This document shows positions 40,901 to 49,339 of a DNA stretch of 64,000 nt, piece by piece; the first letter of the stretch is position 1; each line of letters opens with the position of its first letter. The position numbers and the translations under genes were made by a program. The DNA is taken from NCBI GenBank assembly GCA_947628665.1, contig CANRAU010000009.1, positions 1 through 64,000 of the forward strand, read 5' to 3'. The DNA comes from an uncultured Clostridia bacterium (lineage in GTDB: Bacteria > Bacillota > Clostridia > Oscillospirales > Acutalibacteraceae). The notes under the pieces were generated by a model. The model worked only from the letters and a program-made list of their open reading frames with translations, was not told where the DNA came from and did no database searches.

Positions 40901-43380
40901 CCGGTATAGGTGACCAAACTCTTTTTGAAGCGGTAGTCGGCCGTGGAGAGATCCGCTACATCGTCACGGTAGTAGTTACCGCCGAGACCCACATTATTCT
41001 GTTGCGAACCCGGGTTGCCCGCGTTTGTATCGTTTTCCAGCTGCCAAGCGCGCGTGCCCACAGTCTCCTGCTCAAAGTCGTTGAACATGATATAGGGCGT
41101 ACTCGCCAAGGAATCGCCGACGGGAACGGAGTTTTCGCGCAGCTGGAACGCCATAAGCTGGACATAATCTAACAGCTTTTGCTCGTTCGCACGCCCGAAT
41201 ACGGTCAGCTGATCCAAGGAAAGATGCCGATAAATCTGCCAAATCTTCGTAATGGTGTCCTTCGTAGTCTGCGGGATGGTCAGAAGATTTTCATCGGGTC
41301 CGGGCAGCTGCTCCAAATCGACAATAAGCGGCTGCACGATGTCGAGACCGTTGTTGTCCTTGTGGTACGTTGACGGCTCCGCGTTTTTACAGGCTTCCCT
41401 CGCATCGGTGAATTTCTTCCAAGCGGCACTCATATTGAGTTCCGCGGCCTTGGCCGCAAGTTGGTCATCTGTCAGAAACTCATTTCCTATCTCCTTGTTG
41501 GCCTCATACCCCTTCTGATAGGCTTGTATCATTTCCTCGATATACGCCACTTCGTGGAAATCGCCCCAGTCGGGGTTGCTGTCAAACAATTCGTCGCAAG
41601 CGGTGAAAATGGCGCGCGGAATTGCCGTCTTTTGGTCATAGTAATCCGCCATGGGGTCGCCAATGTTGCCGGTGCCATCGTCGGGGTACGATCCCCCGTC
41701 GGTACGGTAAAAGAGGACGTTGTCGATAAAGAAAGACTTATCGACGGAGTCCGCGCTCGCGCTTTTATAGCTGAAGCCGCATGCCATCATGTCCTCAATG
41801 GCCTTGTAGGCGGTTTCACGGTTCGGAATATTGCCGTCCGCATCCATCGTCGCGCGTTTGGGGTTATCGTTTGTGACATTCGTAGGGTCGAGATCCACAG
41901 CAAGCATTTTGCCGAATTCTTCAGAGTAAGTTTTTCGGGCTAGATCACTGCTTCCATGACCAAACTTAGCACACAAACCGAAGTGCTGCAGCAAGAGCGC
42001 ATCCTTGATAGATGTGCCGGCAGGATCGATGGTTACTTCTTTGCCGAGACTGAAGTGCTTGTCGAACATTTCCTTCATTCTCGCACTCATTGACTCAGTA
42101 TTCCACCCACTACCCCAATGCTCATTTAATTTAAAATCGTCAGTATAAGACTGGCTCCAATCATCGTTTTTCGCTGTGACTTTGGAATCCTCGGTCAGGC
42201 AGAAGAACTCAATCGGGATACGGATATAGCCGCGGTAATGCCCTAAATCAATCGTACCTTCCGGCATGCTCTGCTTGAGCCATGTGCCGTCGGCCTGCTG
42301 TATGTAGCAATATTCCGGCTTTGTCTCTTTCTCGGACGATTTTGTATAACCGAGCGTAGAGAAGACATCGCTGTCCGCCGTCAAATAGTCGGTTTCACCT
42401 CCACCGGGCGCATCCGCATGCACTTTGCCGCCATCCGAACGGTACAGGGTCTTTTCGTTGGACGTCATTTGGAAAGAAAGCCCTTGCAGCTCGACCTGCG
42501 AAAGGTCTACCCAGAACCAAACCTCTTCGGCGCCGCTATAGTCCCACATCTGCCGCGAGTAGCGCGTCATAAAGCCGGCGGGGTTTGCTTGCCGAATGGT
42601 GAAGCCGTAGCCGACGGTATCCTTGTTGTAATTCTCGCCCGCGCTCGCGCTCACGTTCTCCTTACCGGTTTGATCGGCCGCGCCGACAACATGCAAATCG
42701 CTCTCCGCGCCCTCCGTCAAAACATAGAAAGGCGCGGTAGACCCCTCTAAACGATTCTGCTCCATATCCAACATCACGCGCGCGGCGGTTGCACCCGTCG
42801 TCAGCGGCGTAATCCCGTCGTAATTCGTGAACTTGGGTACGTTGGAAACGGCCGTATTCAGCGTTTTGGAGAACCAGCCTTCGCTGTCGTAAGCGGTGAT
42901 GGAAACGCTGTAGGCGTGGTTGGGATCCAAGCCGTTTTCAAGCCCCTTAATCCCCTTGATTTCCTCAGCGGTAATGGTTGCCGTGCGGAGTTCTATTTGC
43001 TCCGCCGGCTCCGCTTCGGGCTCCTTTACGGTCTTGCGGAGAATCACCTTGTCGGTGTGCGGCACTGCGTCTCCCACGTTGCCCATATCCACAAGCTCAA
43101 GCATATAGCCTTCAACCACTTTACCCGTCTCGTACTTATCGTTGTTGGTGGGTAAGGCTTTCGGGAAAGTGACGGAAATGTCACCCTCTCCCGTTTGATA
43201 AGCCGAATAGCTGCTCGCCGTCTGCGCCGCAGAATCATCCGTCGGAAACGTCGGCACGGGATCGTAGGTATGCTGCCATTCCGTCGCCGCAAGAGCCAAC
43301 GGCAAAGACGTCACGAGCAAAACGACGCACAGCACGGCGGCCGTTACACCCTTTAGAAGCTTTTTGCTTTTCGTTTGCAT
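37909..43380 (-). CDS. giant secreted protein (1823 residues) ending in the IPA-W domain
   Basis: Signal peptide (residues 1-31), then two related beta-sandwich-like regions. In each, a segment with FxIDNVxFxYD/YRTD and a preceding YRGYIRIPIEFF or YRGYIMIPLEYF segment recurs (near residues 380 and 1040), suggesting an internal duplication of a carbohydrate-binding-like module. Between and after these lie helical Ala/Glu/Lys-rich stretches resembling FIVAR repeats. The last 120 residues (YTVSIPAEIPIKWGDDKAQDV to LTYTVTYSDGSTQ) are the same domain as the seven small proteins. There is no C-terminal helix or LPxTG. RBS AAAGGAG precedes ATG 43380. Attachment would have to be through the C-terminal domain or non-covalent; function unknown. 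Confidence 0.8.
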   Translation of the reverse strand: MQTKSKKLLKGVTAAVLCVVLLVTSLPLALAATEWQHTYDPVPTFPTDDSAAQTASSYSAYQTGEGDISVTFPKALPTNNDKYETGKVVEGYMLELVDMGNVGDAVPHTDKVILRKTVKEPEAEPAEQIELRTATITAEEIKGIKGLENGLDPNHAYSVSITAYDSEGWFSKTLNTAVSNVPKFTNYDGITPLTTGATAARVMLDMEQNRLEGSTAPFYVLTEGAESDLHVVGAADQTGKENVSASAGENYNKDTVGYGFTIRQANPAGFMTRYSRQMWDYSGAEEVWFWVDLSQVELQGLSFQMTSNEKTLYRSDGGKVHADAPGGGETDYLTADSDVFSTLGYTKSSEKETKPEYCYIQQADGTWLKQSMPEGTIDLGHYRGYIRIPIEFFCLTEDSKVTAKNDDWSQSYTDDFKLNEHWGSGWNTESMSARMKEMFDKHFSLGKEVTIDPAGTSIKDALLLQHFGLCAKFGHGSSDLARKTYSEEFGKMLAVDLDPTNVTNDNPKRATMDADGNIPNRETAYKAIEDMMACGFSYKSASADSVDKSFFIDNVLFYRTDGGSYPDDGTGNIGDPMADYYDQKTAIPRAIFTACDELFDSNPDWGDFHEVAYIEEMIQAYQKGYEANKEIGNEFLTDDQLAAKAAELNMSAAWKKFTDAREACKNAEPSTYHKDNNGLDIVQPLIVDLEQLPGPDENLLTIPQTTKDTITKIWQIYRHLSLDQLTVFGRANEQKLLDYVQLMAFQLRENSVPVGDSLASTPYIMFNDFEQETVGTRAWQLENDTNAGNPGSQQNNVGLGGNYYRDDVADLSTADYRFKKSLVTYTGSTMHTFNGHTSDNATSDSNVVDTLGNNLKSNGDIYWDPAWATVDENGFMGTHGLTTTIDSQYYSENNGCYTAVSFTRKGAENDDPAELRKQTTGLDSLGDFASSDITIANNNADPPICLVFYADFSQLSNFRLSVVLHAYCPNNVNDAADAPSEFEDFPLDFGSNAANRRFWLLSPNTGEWVQCNVDNKIYTLPSSSSGNDGVEELSLDNYRGYIMIPLEYFKSGLRGAVGSRDYNYSMSTDKEALNGIYRVQIGVAPLDVKNTDGAAAAKQMDGRSFTIDNVGFSYDENAYKSARPNTDPFFEALTDSKSSSALKFEEKVNAIDPYSYGENYDAFLAAVNEALQAYNSLTAFQTTHESVKKAHETLLTYQDWATNHSRPAAEQDVSAIQAAIAGWDSKTKESYTGNGHENEMSGLYNIKDGTIDYAKYGLTDEAAAQAIIDLYEKSYARLSPTEKEQLAGSKAELENAYANAKRLVYMAGELTAANAAYAQIEELYHDPGNASPDDSAVGKFFFSLATDLNDSSGSTLSKAWQAYTDLGYYAKYILRNMKMLPGELYLGQENNDGIIVTLQRLRCNVNSYQCGAGAANTPEDDDTTTWNSTGVKLDGGVLHLKAKYEDYYAKTLDAIQNKKLFNESTIELKTLYDQHEMYHSLIPAYYCILDLYNLWHEEADQVKLDGDARVKGEDTYPDGIYPLFPAEQVALNSDKDLEEATVTLTPDELQGSATYNVQYSVFLPSQTDTESLSYITVTSENGKLMSDVTMQGGSNPEAAYTVAITRPSSESTVPNKADSNTPADASYDASALKTETKIGEVANNKATQGAPLNFTFNVSLAADPKVPVALSDTLTVQFYHGDGTPLLGGDQQPLTKKIKILFAPGDNYTVSIPAEIPIKWGDDKAQDVSYKVLTTLSKGHIEVSVKDSGTEPGKLISSNDPNAKIAFTTAEFDVQKRFEGQMTEQTLPDPKPTLTVTDWSGKVPDKYQTKLTYTVTYSDGSTQ

Positions 43381-43412
43381 AGTCGAAACTCCTTTCTTAT
43401 AAGATAACGGCG

Positions 43413-44234
43413 TTATTTCGCCTTAATAATGGTTTTGAAATCCATATTGTTCAATGGCCTCTGCTCCTTGTCAAAGCTGTAAGGTCTGAAATGTACGATC
43501 ACATTGTATTCCCCCGGATCCAGCGCGCGATTTAAGGTGAATTTGGAAATCGCGTAGCCGGGCGGGAGCAAATCGGACGTATATAAAATGTCGCCCGTGC
43601 CTTTGCCCGTTTTTACATCCAGCATCTCGATCTCGATCTTGAAATAGCAGGGATTTTCTTTGGGATTGGAGAACACGAAGTTCTGCTCGCGCTGCCCCGC
43701 CACCAGATTCATCTCGGCTATGCCGTTGATCTTGATGTTCCTGCCCTGCGTCTCGGTTTTTGCCGGTACGGAGATGCTGCCTTCGCCGAGCTCCGCGTTG
43801 GAATCGATCACGCCCGGCGCCTGGGTCGTCGGTTCGGGCTTGCTGTTCGCCTTGATCGCGCGATACGACCCGAAGCCGATCGCCGCAAGCAAAAGCAACA
43901 AAATCAGCGCCCACAGCAGCCACAACAGCAACATGTCCTTTACAACGGCAAGGTATTCATTCTCGCCGACGCATATATACCCACGCACAGACGTATGCGG
44001 CATTTTGACCGGCGCATAGACCGTCTCGACCACGCCGTCCTCCGAAGTCACGCTGCCGATCTCATCGCGACCCGACGAAATCTGCCCCACGACGGAAAAT
44101 CCGCCCGCAGGATACATGGCCTCCATCTGCTTTTTGGTGTAAGACGGCGCTTCAAACGCCGTTTTGCGGTTTCGATAGCTTTTTTCGGCCGCTTCCGCCG
44201 CAGACGCTAATGAAAAAGAGCGATATTCCGACAA
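43413..44234 (-). CDS. single-pass membrane protein heading the surface cluster
   Basis: About 273 residues from TTG 44234, preceded by GGAGG at 7 nt; no better start exists in the frame. N-terminal 100 residues have no signal peptide and look cytoplasmic. One long hydrophobic helix (LLLWLLWALILLLLLAAIGF) follows, then an exported beta-rich domain (IKINGIAEMNLVAGQREQNF, LPPGYAISKFTLNRALDPG, YNVIVHFRPYSFD). Similar domains occur in Firmicutes beside fibre-like surface proteins. It may be the membrane partner or assembly factor for the array; that is inference. Confidence 0.7.
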   Translation of the reverse strand: MSEYRSFSLASAAEAAEKSYRNRKTAFEAPSYTKKQMEAMYPAGGFSVVGQISSGRDEIGSVTSEDGVVETVYAPVKMPHTSVRGYICVGENEYLAVVKDMLLLWLLWALILLLLLAAIGFGSYRAIKANSKPEPTTQAPGVIDSNAELGEGSISVPAKTETQGRNIKINGIAEMNLVAGQREQNFVFSNPKENPCYFKIEIEMLDVKTGKGTGDILYTSDLLPPGYAISKFTLNRALDPGEYNVIVHFRPYSFDKEQRPLNNMDFKTIIKAK

Positions 44235-44637
44235 AATTAGCCCTCCGAACTGTAAACTCCCGCGCATTTGCGCGTCATGCAGAAAAGTGCGGCTTTTGCA
44301 CCCCCAAAGAATAGGGGGCATATGCCCTTTTACACAATTCCTCATTTTGCATTTTTATTTTATTATTTTTTTAGGCATTCTGTCAAGGCGCAAGAGGCAA
44401 AGTTCCGCCGTTGCAATGTAGAAATGCCGCTTTTGATTTTGTGCAAATTGACGGGCAAATAGACGTTTTGGGGTCGATTTGTCTATTTTTTCTATAAAAG
44501 GCGCGCAGAGCGGCATAGGAAGCGACCCCGTCTCCCCGCTCTCCCCAAGGGCGCGCAGGGAGATCCCGCTTTCCGGGCGCGGCGCATTTCGGCAAAATCC
44601 GCCGATCACAGCTTTGCGTCCCCGTAAACGAATATAT
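44235..44637 (-). promoter_or_regulatory. long structured leader of the surface cluster
   Basis: Up to 400 nt between the outer promoter and the TTG start. It contains several possible stems, for example ATAGAC..GTCTAT near 44465-44495 and a GCATATGC-like element near 44320. No known riboswitch could be assigned. Confidence 0.35.
44357..44386 (-). promoter_or_regulatory. inner promoter of the surface cluster
   Basis: TTGACA (44381-44386), 18-bp A/T-rich spacer, TAAAAT (44357-44362) on the minus strand. Confidence 0.7.
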
Positions 44638-44642
44638 TGTAC

Positions 44643-44671
44643 ATTTTAGACAAAATTGTTTCCTTGTACAA
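44643..44671 (-). promoter_or_regulatory. outer candidate promoter of the surface cluster
   Basis: TTGTAC (44666-44671), 17-bp spacer, TAAAAT (44643-44648) on the minus strand; would give a leader of about 400 nt. Confidence 0.45.
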
Positions 44672-44745
44672 GACCTGCGGGGCATCCGACTGCGTCCGCG
44701 GGGTATCGGACGAAAAGCCTGCGCACACGCACCTGCGGAAAAGGG

Positions 44746-44784
44746 CATAAAAATGATCGCCCGCCCTAAAAAGGACGAGCGACC
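44746..44784 (-). terminator. intrinsic terminator of the ABC-transporter operon
   Basis: Stem GGTCGCTCGTCC / GGGCGGGCGATC with one G-T and one mismatch, followed by ATTTTTATG on the minus strand. Confidence 0.7.
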
Positions 44785-44802
44785 GTTTTGTCTTTTTCTA
44801 TG

Positions 44803-44945
44803 GAAATATAAAGTCCGAGGCGCGCCGCTTTGAAATTTGGCGTCCTGCGGGACGCGAGACGGGACTCTGTCCCGTCGCCTTGCCGTCTTTTGAAAAAGGC
44901 GGGCGGAAGCTCGGATTTGGCTTTTTGTAAGCGAGCGGTGAAAGG
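44803..44945 (-). repeat. multi-hairpin dispersed repeat, copy B (three modules)
   Basis: In the sense of the upstream ABC gene: CGCCCGCC...GGCG-like stem, CGGGAC(AGA)GTCCCG stem, GCGTCC(CGC)AGGACGC stem. It then ends in the terminator at 44755-44784. Stem sequences differ from those in copy A. Confidence 0.8.
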
Positions 44946-44949
44946 CGCG

Positions 44950-46863
44950 TTACGACAGTTCAAACTGCCCCGTGTATAGCTGATAGTATTTGCCCTTTTG
45001 CGCGAGCAGATCGTCATGGTCGCCGCGCTCGATGATCTCGCCGTGTTCCAGCACAAGGATCGCATCCGCGTTGCGGACGGTGGACAGACGGTGCGCGATC
45101 ACAAAGGTCGTGCGCCCCTGCATGAGCTGATCCATGCCCTGTTCGATCAGCCGTTCGGTGCGCGTGTCGATGGAGCTTGTCGCTTCGTCCAAGACCAGCA
45201 CGGGCGGGTCTGCCACCGCCGCGCGCGCGATTGCCAGCAGCTGCCGCTGCCCCTGGCTCAAATTCGCGCCGTCGCCCGTGATGACCGTATCGTAGCCGTT
45301 CGGCAGGCGCGTGATGAAATCGTCCGCGTTCGCGAGCTTCGCCGCCGCCACGATCTGCTCGTGTGTCGCGTCCAAATTGCCGTAGCGGATATTCTCCTCC
45401 ACCGTACCCGTAAACAGGTGCGTATCCTGCAAAACCATGGCCAGCGAACGGCGCAGGTCGCCCTTGCAGATCTTCTGAATGTTGATGCCGTCATAGCGGA
45501 TCTTGCCCGACCGGATCTCATAAAACCGATTGAGCAAATTCGTAATCGTTGTTTTGCCCGCGCCCGTCGAGCCGACAAACGCGACCTTCTGCCCGGGCTT
45601 CGCATACAGCGAAACATCGTGCAGCACCGTCTTTTTGCCGTCGTAGCTGAACGTGACGTCCTCAAACTGCACGTCGCCCTCCAGCTTCTTATAGGTCACC
45701 GAGCCGTCCGCGCTGTGGGTATGCTTCCACGCCCAAAGCCCCGTATGCTCGGGACACTCGGTCAGCTCGCCCTTTGCATCATATTTCGCGTTGACGAGCC
45801 GCACATAGCCCTCGTCCGTTTCGGGCTTCGTATCCAAAATGTCAAAAATGCGTTCCGCGCCCGCCAAAGCCGACAGCACGGTATTGAACTGCTGCGAAAG
45901 GTTGGTGATCGGCTGTGCAAAGGTCTGCGTGTACTGCAAATACGACAGCACCGTGCCGATGGTCATGCTGCCGCCGATGGCGAACGCGCCGCCGACCGCC
46001 GCGATGACCGCGTACACGACGTGCGAGAAGTTGCCCATGATCGGCATCAGCGCGCTTGCATAGGTGTTGGCGGAGGTCGCCGCGTTCTGCAATTCGTCGT
46101 TGAGCGCGCAAAAGTCCGCCATGACCTGCTGTTCGTGGTTAAAAACCTTAACGACCTTTTGCCCCTCTATGGTCTCTTCAATAAAGCCGTTGGCGCGTCC
46201 GAGCGCCGTCTGCTGCAAACGGAAATACTTCGCGCTCTTCGACCCCATGCTTTTGATGATGAGCAGCATGATCGCGACGGATACCAGAATCACCGCCGTC
46301 AAGCGCAGGCTCAGCACCAGCATCATCACAAAGGTCGCGACCACCGAGATCACGGACGAGACCGTCTGCACGAAGCCCGCGCTCAAAAAGTTGCGCACTG
46401 TCTCCACGTCGTTGGTAAAGCGGCTCATCAGCTCGCCGTGGGTATGCGTATCGAAATACGAGATCGGCAGATCCTGCATCACGTCGAACAGATCGCGGCG
46501 GATCGTATTGACCGTGGACTGCGACAGCGTGAGCATAATGCGTGCGTAGCCCCAGGAAGCGAGCGCGCTGAATGCAAACAACCCGCCCATTTTGACAAGC
46601 ATCAGAATCAGCGGTCCGAAATCCGCGTTTTGCGCGCCTGCGGCGAGCATCGGGATCAGATAATCATCCGCCAGTATTTTAATAAAGTAAGAGGCAAGCA
46701 CCGTCCCCGCCGTACTCAAAAGCACCAGCAGAACGACCAGAATCAGCAGCCATTTGCGTTTGGCAAGATAGCCCATTAAGCGGAAAAAGGTCTTTTTGCC
46801 GTTTTTCGGCTTGCGGAAATTGCCCCTGCGGCCTTCGCCGCGCACGAATTTGGGTCCCGGCAT
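44950..46863 (-). CDS. ABC exporter half-transporter, catalytic NBD partner
   Basis: 637 residues: six membrane helices then a nucleotide-binding domain. Walker A GSTGAGKTTITN, signature LSQGQRQLLAIARA, Walker B VLVLDEATSSID, H-loop IAHRLS. The catalytic Glu is present. An insertion of about 40 residues before the NBD (ECPEHTGLWAWKHTHSADG) is typical of the partner subunit in this heterodimer subfamily. Probably exports a drug, lipid or peptide. Its start overlaps the stop of the other subunit (TGATG). Confidence 0.92.
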   Translation of the reverse strand: MPGPKFVRGEGRRGNFRKPKNGKKTFFRLMGYLAKRKWLLILVVLLVLLSTAGTVLASYFIKILADDYLIPMLAAGAQNADFGPLILMLVKMGGLFAFSALASWGYARIMLTLSQSTVNTIRRDLFDVMQDLPISYFDTHTHGELMSRFTNDVETVRNFLSAGFVQTVSSVISVVATFVMMLVLSLRLTAVILVSVAIMLLIIKSMGSKSAKYFRLQQTALGRANGFIEETIEGQKVVKVFNHEQQVMADFCALNDELQNAATSANTYASALMPIMGNFSHVVYAVIAAVGGAFAIGGSMTIGTVLSYLQYTQTFAQPITNLSQQFNTVLSALAGAERIFDILDTKPETDEGYVRLVNAKYDAKGELTECPEHTGLWAWKHTHSADGSVTYKKLEGDVQFEDVTFSYDGKKTVLHDVSLYAKPGQKVAFVGSTGAGKTTITNLLNRFYEIRSGKIRYDGINIQKICKGDLRRSLAMVLQDTHLFTGTVEENIRYGNLDATHEQIVAAAKLANADDFITRLPNGYDTVITGDGANLSQGQRQLLAIARAAVADPPVLVLDEATSSIDTRTERLIEQGMDQLMQGRTTFVIAHRLSTVRNADAILVLEHGEIIERGDHDDLLAQKGKYYQLYTGQFELS

Positions 46864-48602
46864 CAGCTCTCGCCCCCTTCTATCGTTCCCTTTTGCTGGG
46901 AATGGTAAACTTCTCTGTAGATCATGCTGCGTTCAAGCAGCTCCTCATGCGTGCCGATGTCGGAAATTTTCCCGTTATCGAGCACAAGGATACGGTCGGC
47001 GTCGGATACCGAATTGATGCGCTGTGCGATGATGATTTTGGTGGTATTCGGCAAATTGCTGCGCAGGGCTTCGCGAATTTTGCTGTCGGTAAAGGTATCG
47101 ACCGCGCTCGTGGAATCGTCCAAAATCAGGATCTTCGGTTTTTTCAGCAGCGCGCGCGCAATGCATAAACGCTGTTTTTGCCCGCCCGAGACGTTCACGC
47201 CGCCCTGCCCGAGGTCGGTGTCGTATCCGTCGGGGAAAGCCATGATAAAGTCGTGCGCCTGCGCCGCTCTGCACGCCGCTTCGACTTCCTCGAGCGAAGC
47301 GTTTTTGTCGCCCCAGCGCAGGTTGTCAAGGATCGACCCCGAAAACAGCACGTTGCTCTGCAGCACCATACTGACCGCTTCCCGCAAATTTTCGAGCGTA
47401 TATTCCCGCACATTGTGTCCGTCGACCAGCACTTCGCCCCCGGTCACGTCGTACAGCCGCGGAATAAGGCTCACCAACGTGGTTTTGGCGCTGCCCGTTC
47501 CGCCGATCACGCCGATGGTCTCGCCCGCATGAATATGCAGGGTAACGTGATCGACCACGTTCTTTTTCCCCTGCGCGTCGTATTTAAAGCACACGTCGCG
47601 GTATTCCACGTCGCCGTTTTCCACTTGCAGCGCGGGATCGGCCTGCGCGTCGTTCACGTCGGGCTTTTCGTCGAGTACCTCCTGAATACGCGACGCCGCC
47701 GCACGGCTCATAACGTAGTTGACGAACATCATGGCGATCATGACGACCGAAATCAGAATCCGCATAATGTACGTGAGGATCGTAGCAAGGCTGCCGACCT
47801 CCATTTGCCCCGCGATAATATACCGCGAGCTGATATAGGCGATCGCCAAAATCGTGCCGTACATCGTCAGCATCATCATCGGCTGCGCCGTGACCATCAG
47901 ACGCTCTGCGGAGACCGCCGCGTGCATCAAATCGTCGTTCGCCTTTTTGAACTTCTGCTTTTCATGCGTGCCGCGTACAAAAGCCTTGACCACGCGAATG
48001 GCGATCAGGTTCTCCTGTACGGAGGCGTTGAGCCCGTCAAACATTTTAAACATACGCTTAAAGCGCTGCATGGCGATCGGCCCAAAAATCACAAGCGCCA
48101 AAAGGATCAGCGGAATGACCACCAAGAACACCTTGGAGACGTTCGTGTTGATGCGGAAGCTCATCACCAGCGCACAAATGAATTGCAGCGGCGCACGGAA
48201 AAAGATACGCAGCATCATTTGATACATATTCTGCACGGTCGTCACGTCCGTGGTCAAGCGCGTGACCAGCGACGCGGTGCTGAAGCGGTCGATATTGGCA
48301 AAGGAAAAGGTTTGGATGTTTTGGAACATGGCCTCGCGCACACGCGCGCCAAGCCCCATGCTTGCCACGGCCGCCAGACGCGCCGCAAGCGCGCCGCACA
48401 GCAGGGAAGCCCCCGCCATGGCGACCATTTTCGCGCCCGTCGTCATAACGTACCGTATGTCGCCGCCCGTGATGCCGATGTCCACGATCCTGCCCATATA
48501 CAGCGGGATCAGCACTTCAAACAGCACCTCGCCGGTCATCAGAAACGGGCAGATGATCGACTGCCAGATATACGGTTTGGCATATTTAATCAGTTTCCCC
48601 AT
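46863..48602 (-). CDS. ABC exporter half-transporter, degenerate-NBD partner
   Basis: 579 residues. Walker A is GGTGSAKTT (Ala where Gly is usual) and Walker B LDDSTSAVD has Asp in place of the catalytic Glu, while the signature VSGGQKQRL is canonical. This asymmetry marks a heterodimeric exporter of the TM287/288 or LmrCD kind. ATG 48602 gives the normal N-terminus; the open frame further upstream overlaps the marR gene and is not family-like. Confidence 0.9.
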   Translation of the reverse strand: MGKLIKYAKPYIWQSIICPFLMTGEVLFEVLIPLYMGRIVDIGITGGDIRYVMTTGAKMVAMAGASLLCGALAARLAAVASMGLGARVREAMFQNIQTFSFANIDRFSTASLVTRLTTDVTTVQNMYQMMLRIFFRAPLQFICALVMSFRINTNVSKVFLVVIPLILLALVIFGPIAMQRFKRMFKMFDGLNASVQENLIAIRVVKAFVRGTHEKQKFKKANDDLMHAAVSAERLMVTAQPMMMLTMYGTILAIAYISSRYIIAGQMEVGSLATILTYIMRILISVVMIAMMFVNYVMSRAAASRIQEVLDEKPDVNDAQADPALQVENGDVEYRDVCFKYDAQGKKNVVDHVTLHIHAGETIGVIGGTGSAKTTLVSLIPRLYDVTGGEVLVDGHNVREYTLENLREAVSMVLQSNVLFSGSILDNLRWGDKNASLEEVEAACRAAQAHDFIMAFPDGYDTDLGQGGVNVSGGQKQRLCIARALLKKPKILILDDSTSAVDTFTDSKIREALRSNLPNTTKIIIAQRINSVSDADRILVLDNGKISDIGTHEELLERSMIYREVYHSQQKGTIEGGES

Positions 48603-49095
48603 ACCTGTCCTTACCTCCTGTACAGAATGTATCGTTGCGCGTTTCGTGCAGATCTTTCTCTTTTGGAATGTCCGCCGAAAGATTGGCGCATAAGCGGTCG
48701 AGATAACTGCCGAGCGCCGAAAGCTCCTCGGCGGAAAATCCCGCAAGCATTGTATGATCGATTTCGTCAAGGCATGCGTGAATGCGGCCGATCTGCTCGC
48801 GCCCGAGATCTGTAATGCTGACGCGGTTGCAGCGCAAATCGCTTTCGTCGACGGCCTTTTTCACAAGGCCGCTTTTTTGCATTCGTTTTAAAGACACCGC
48901 CACCGAAGCGGGCGAAACGTGCAGTGCGCGCGCAAGCTCATTTTGCGTGCAAGTGTCGTTTTTCACCAAAAGCTCCAAAATCGGCGGCTGCCCGAAATAC
49001 ACGCCGCTATCCTTGAGCGCGCGGCAATGCACATCATGCCGAACCCATTCGAGATGATGGAGCTTTCGACAGATCTCCTCGTGCTGCCCGGACAT
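48586..49095 (-). CDS. MarR-family transcriptional regulator
   Basis: 169 residues with a winged helix: PPILELLVKNDTCTQNELA, ALHVSPASVAVSLKRMQKSG and the wing KKAVDESDLRCNRVSITD. Expected to repress this operon and release it on binding a small molecule. First gene of the marR-ABC-ABC operon, overlapping the next gene by 17 bp. RBS AAAGGGGG. Confidence 0.9.
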   Translation of the reverse strand: MSGQHEEICRKLHHLEWVRHDVHCRALKDSGVYFGQPPILELLVKNDTCTQNELARALHVSPASVAVSLKRMQKSGLVKKAVDESDLRCNRVSITDLGREQIGRIHACLDEIDHTMLAGFSAEELSALGSYLDRLCANLSADIPKEKDLHETRNDTFCTGGKDRYGETD

Positions 49096-49144
49096 ACGCG
49101 CGCCCCCTTTCCAAAAAAATATTTAGCCGTTTAACTGTTTGCCT

Positions 49145-49173
49145 ATTGTACGCCCGAAAGAGGGAAAAGTCAA
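49145..49173 (-). promoter_or_regulatory. promoter of the marR-ABC operon
   Basis: TTGACT (49168-49173), 17-bp spacer, TACAAT (49145-49150) on the minus strand. An imperfect palindrome around AGTTAAACGGCTAAAT lies just downstream (about 49123-49138) and is a candidate MarR operator. The rest of 49175-49320 carries no gene. Confidence 0.7.
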
Positions 49174-49339
49174 CAAAAATATTGTGAACAATTTGGTCAA
49201 AAAAGAAAATTTTCGCGTTTTTCACAAAAAGTCTCGCTCTTTTTTCGATTTTGACCCCATTTTGGGGACATTTTTGTCCGCTTCGGGGTATAGGTGAAAG
49301 GGTCTTTCAAAAACAACATCGGAAAGGATGATCCGCACA

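Noticed and set aside
44355..44609. 84-residue minus-strand ORF in the leader of the surface cluster
   Set aside because: It crosses the likely inner promoter and shows no coding character.
44611..44623. GGGGACGCAAAGC on the minus strand, resembling the core of a c-di-GMP-I riboswitch
   Set aside because: The matching GGCAAACC-type half and the tetraloop-receptor helix could not be found in the flanking sequence, so the match is too short to report.
44998..46779. 593-residue plus-strand ORF antisense to the ABC exporter gene
   Set aside because: Arg/His/Gln-rich shadow of a GC-rich gene; the opposite strand encodes an intact ABC protein.
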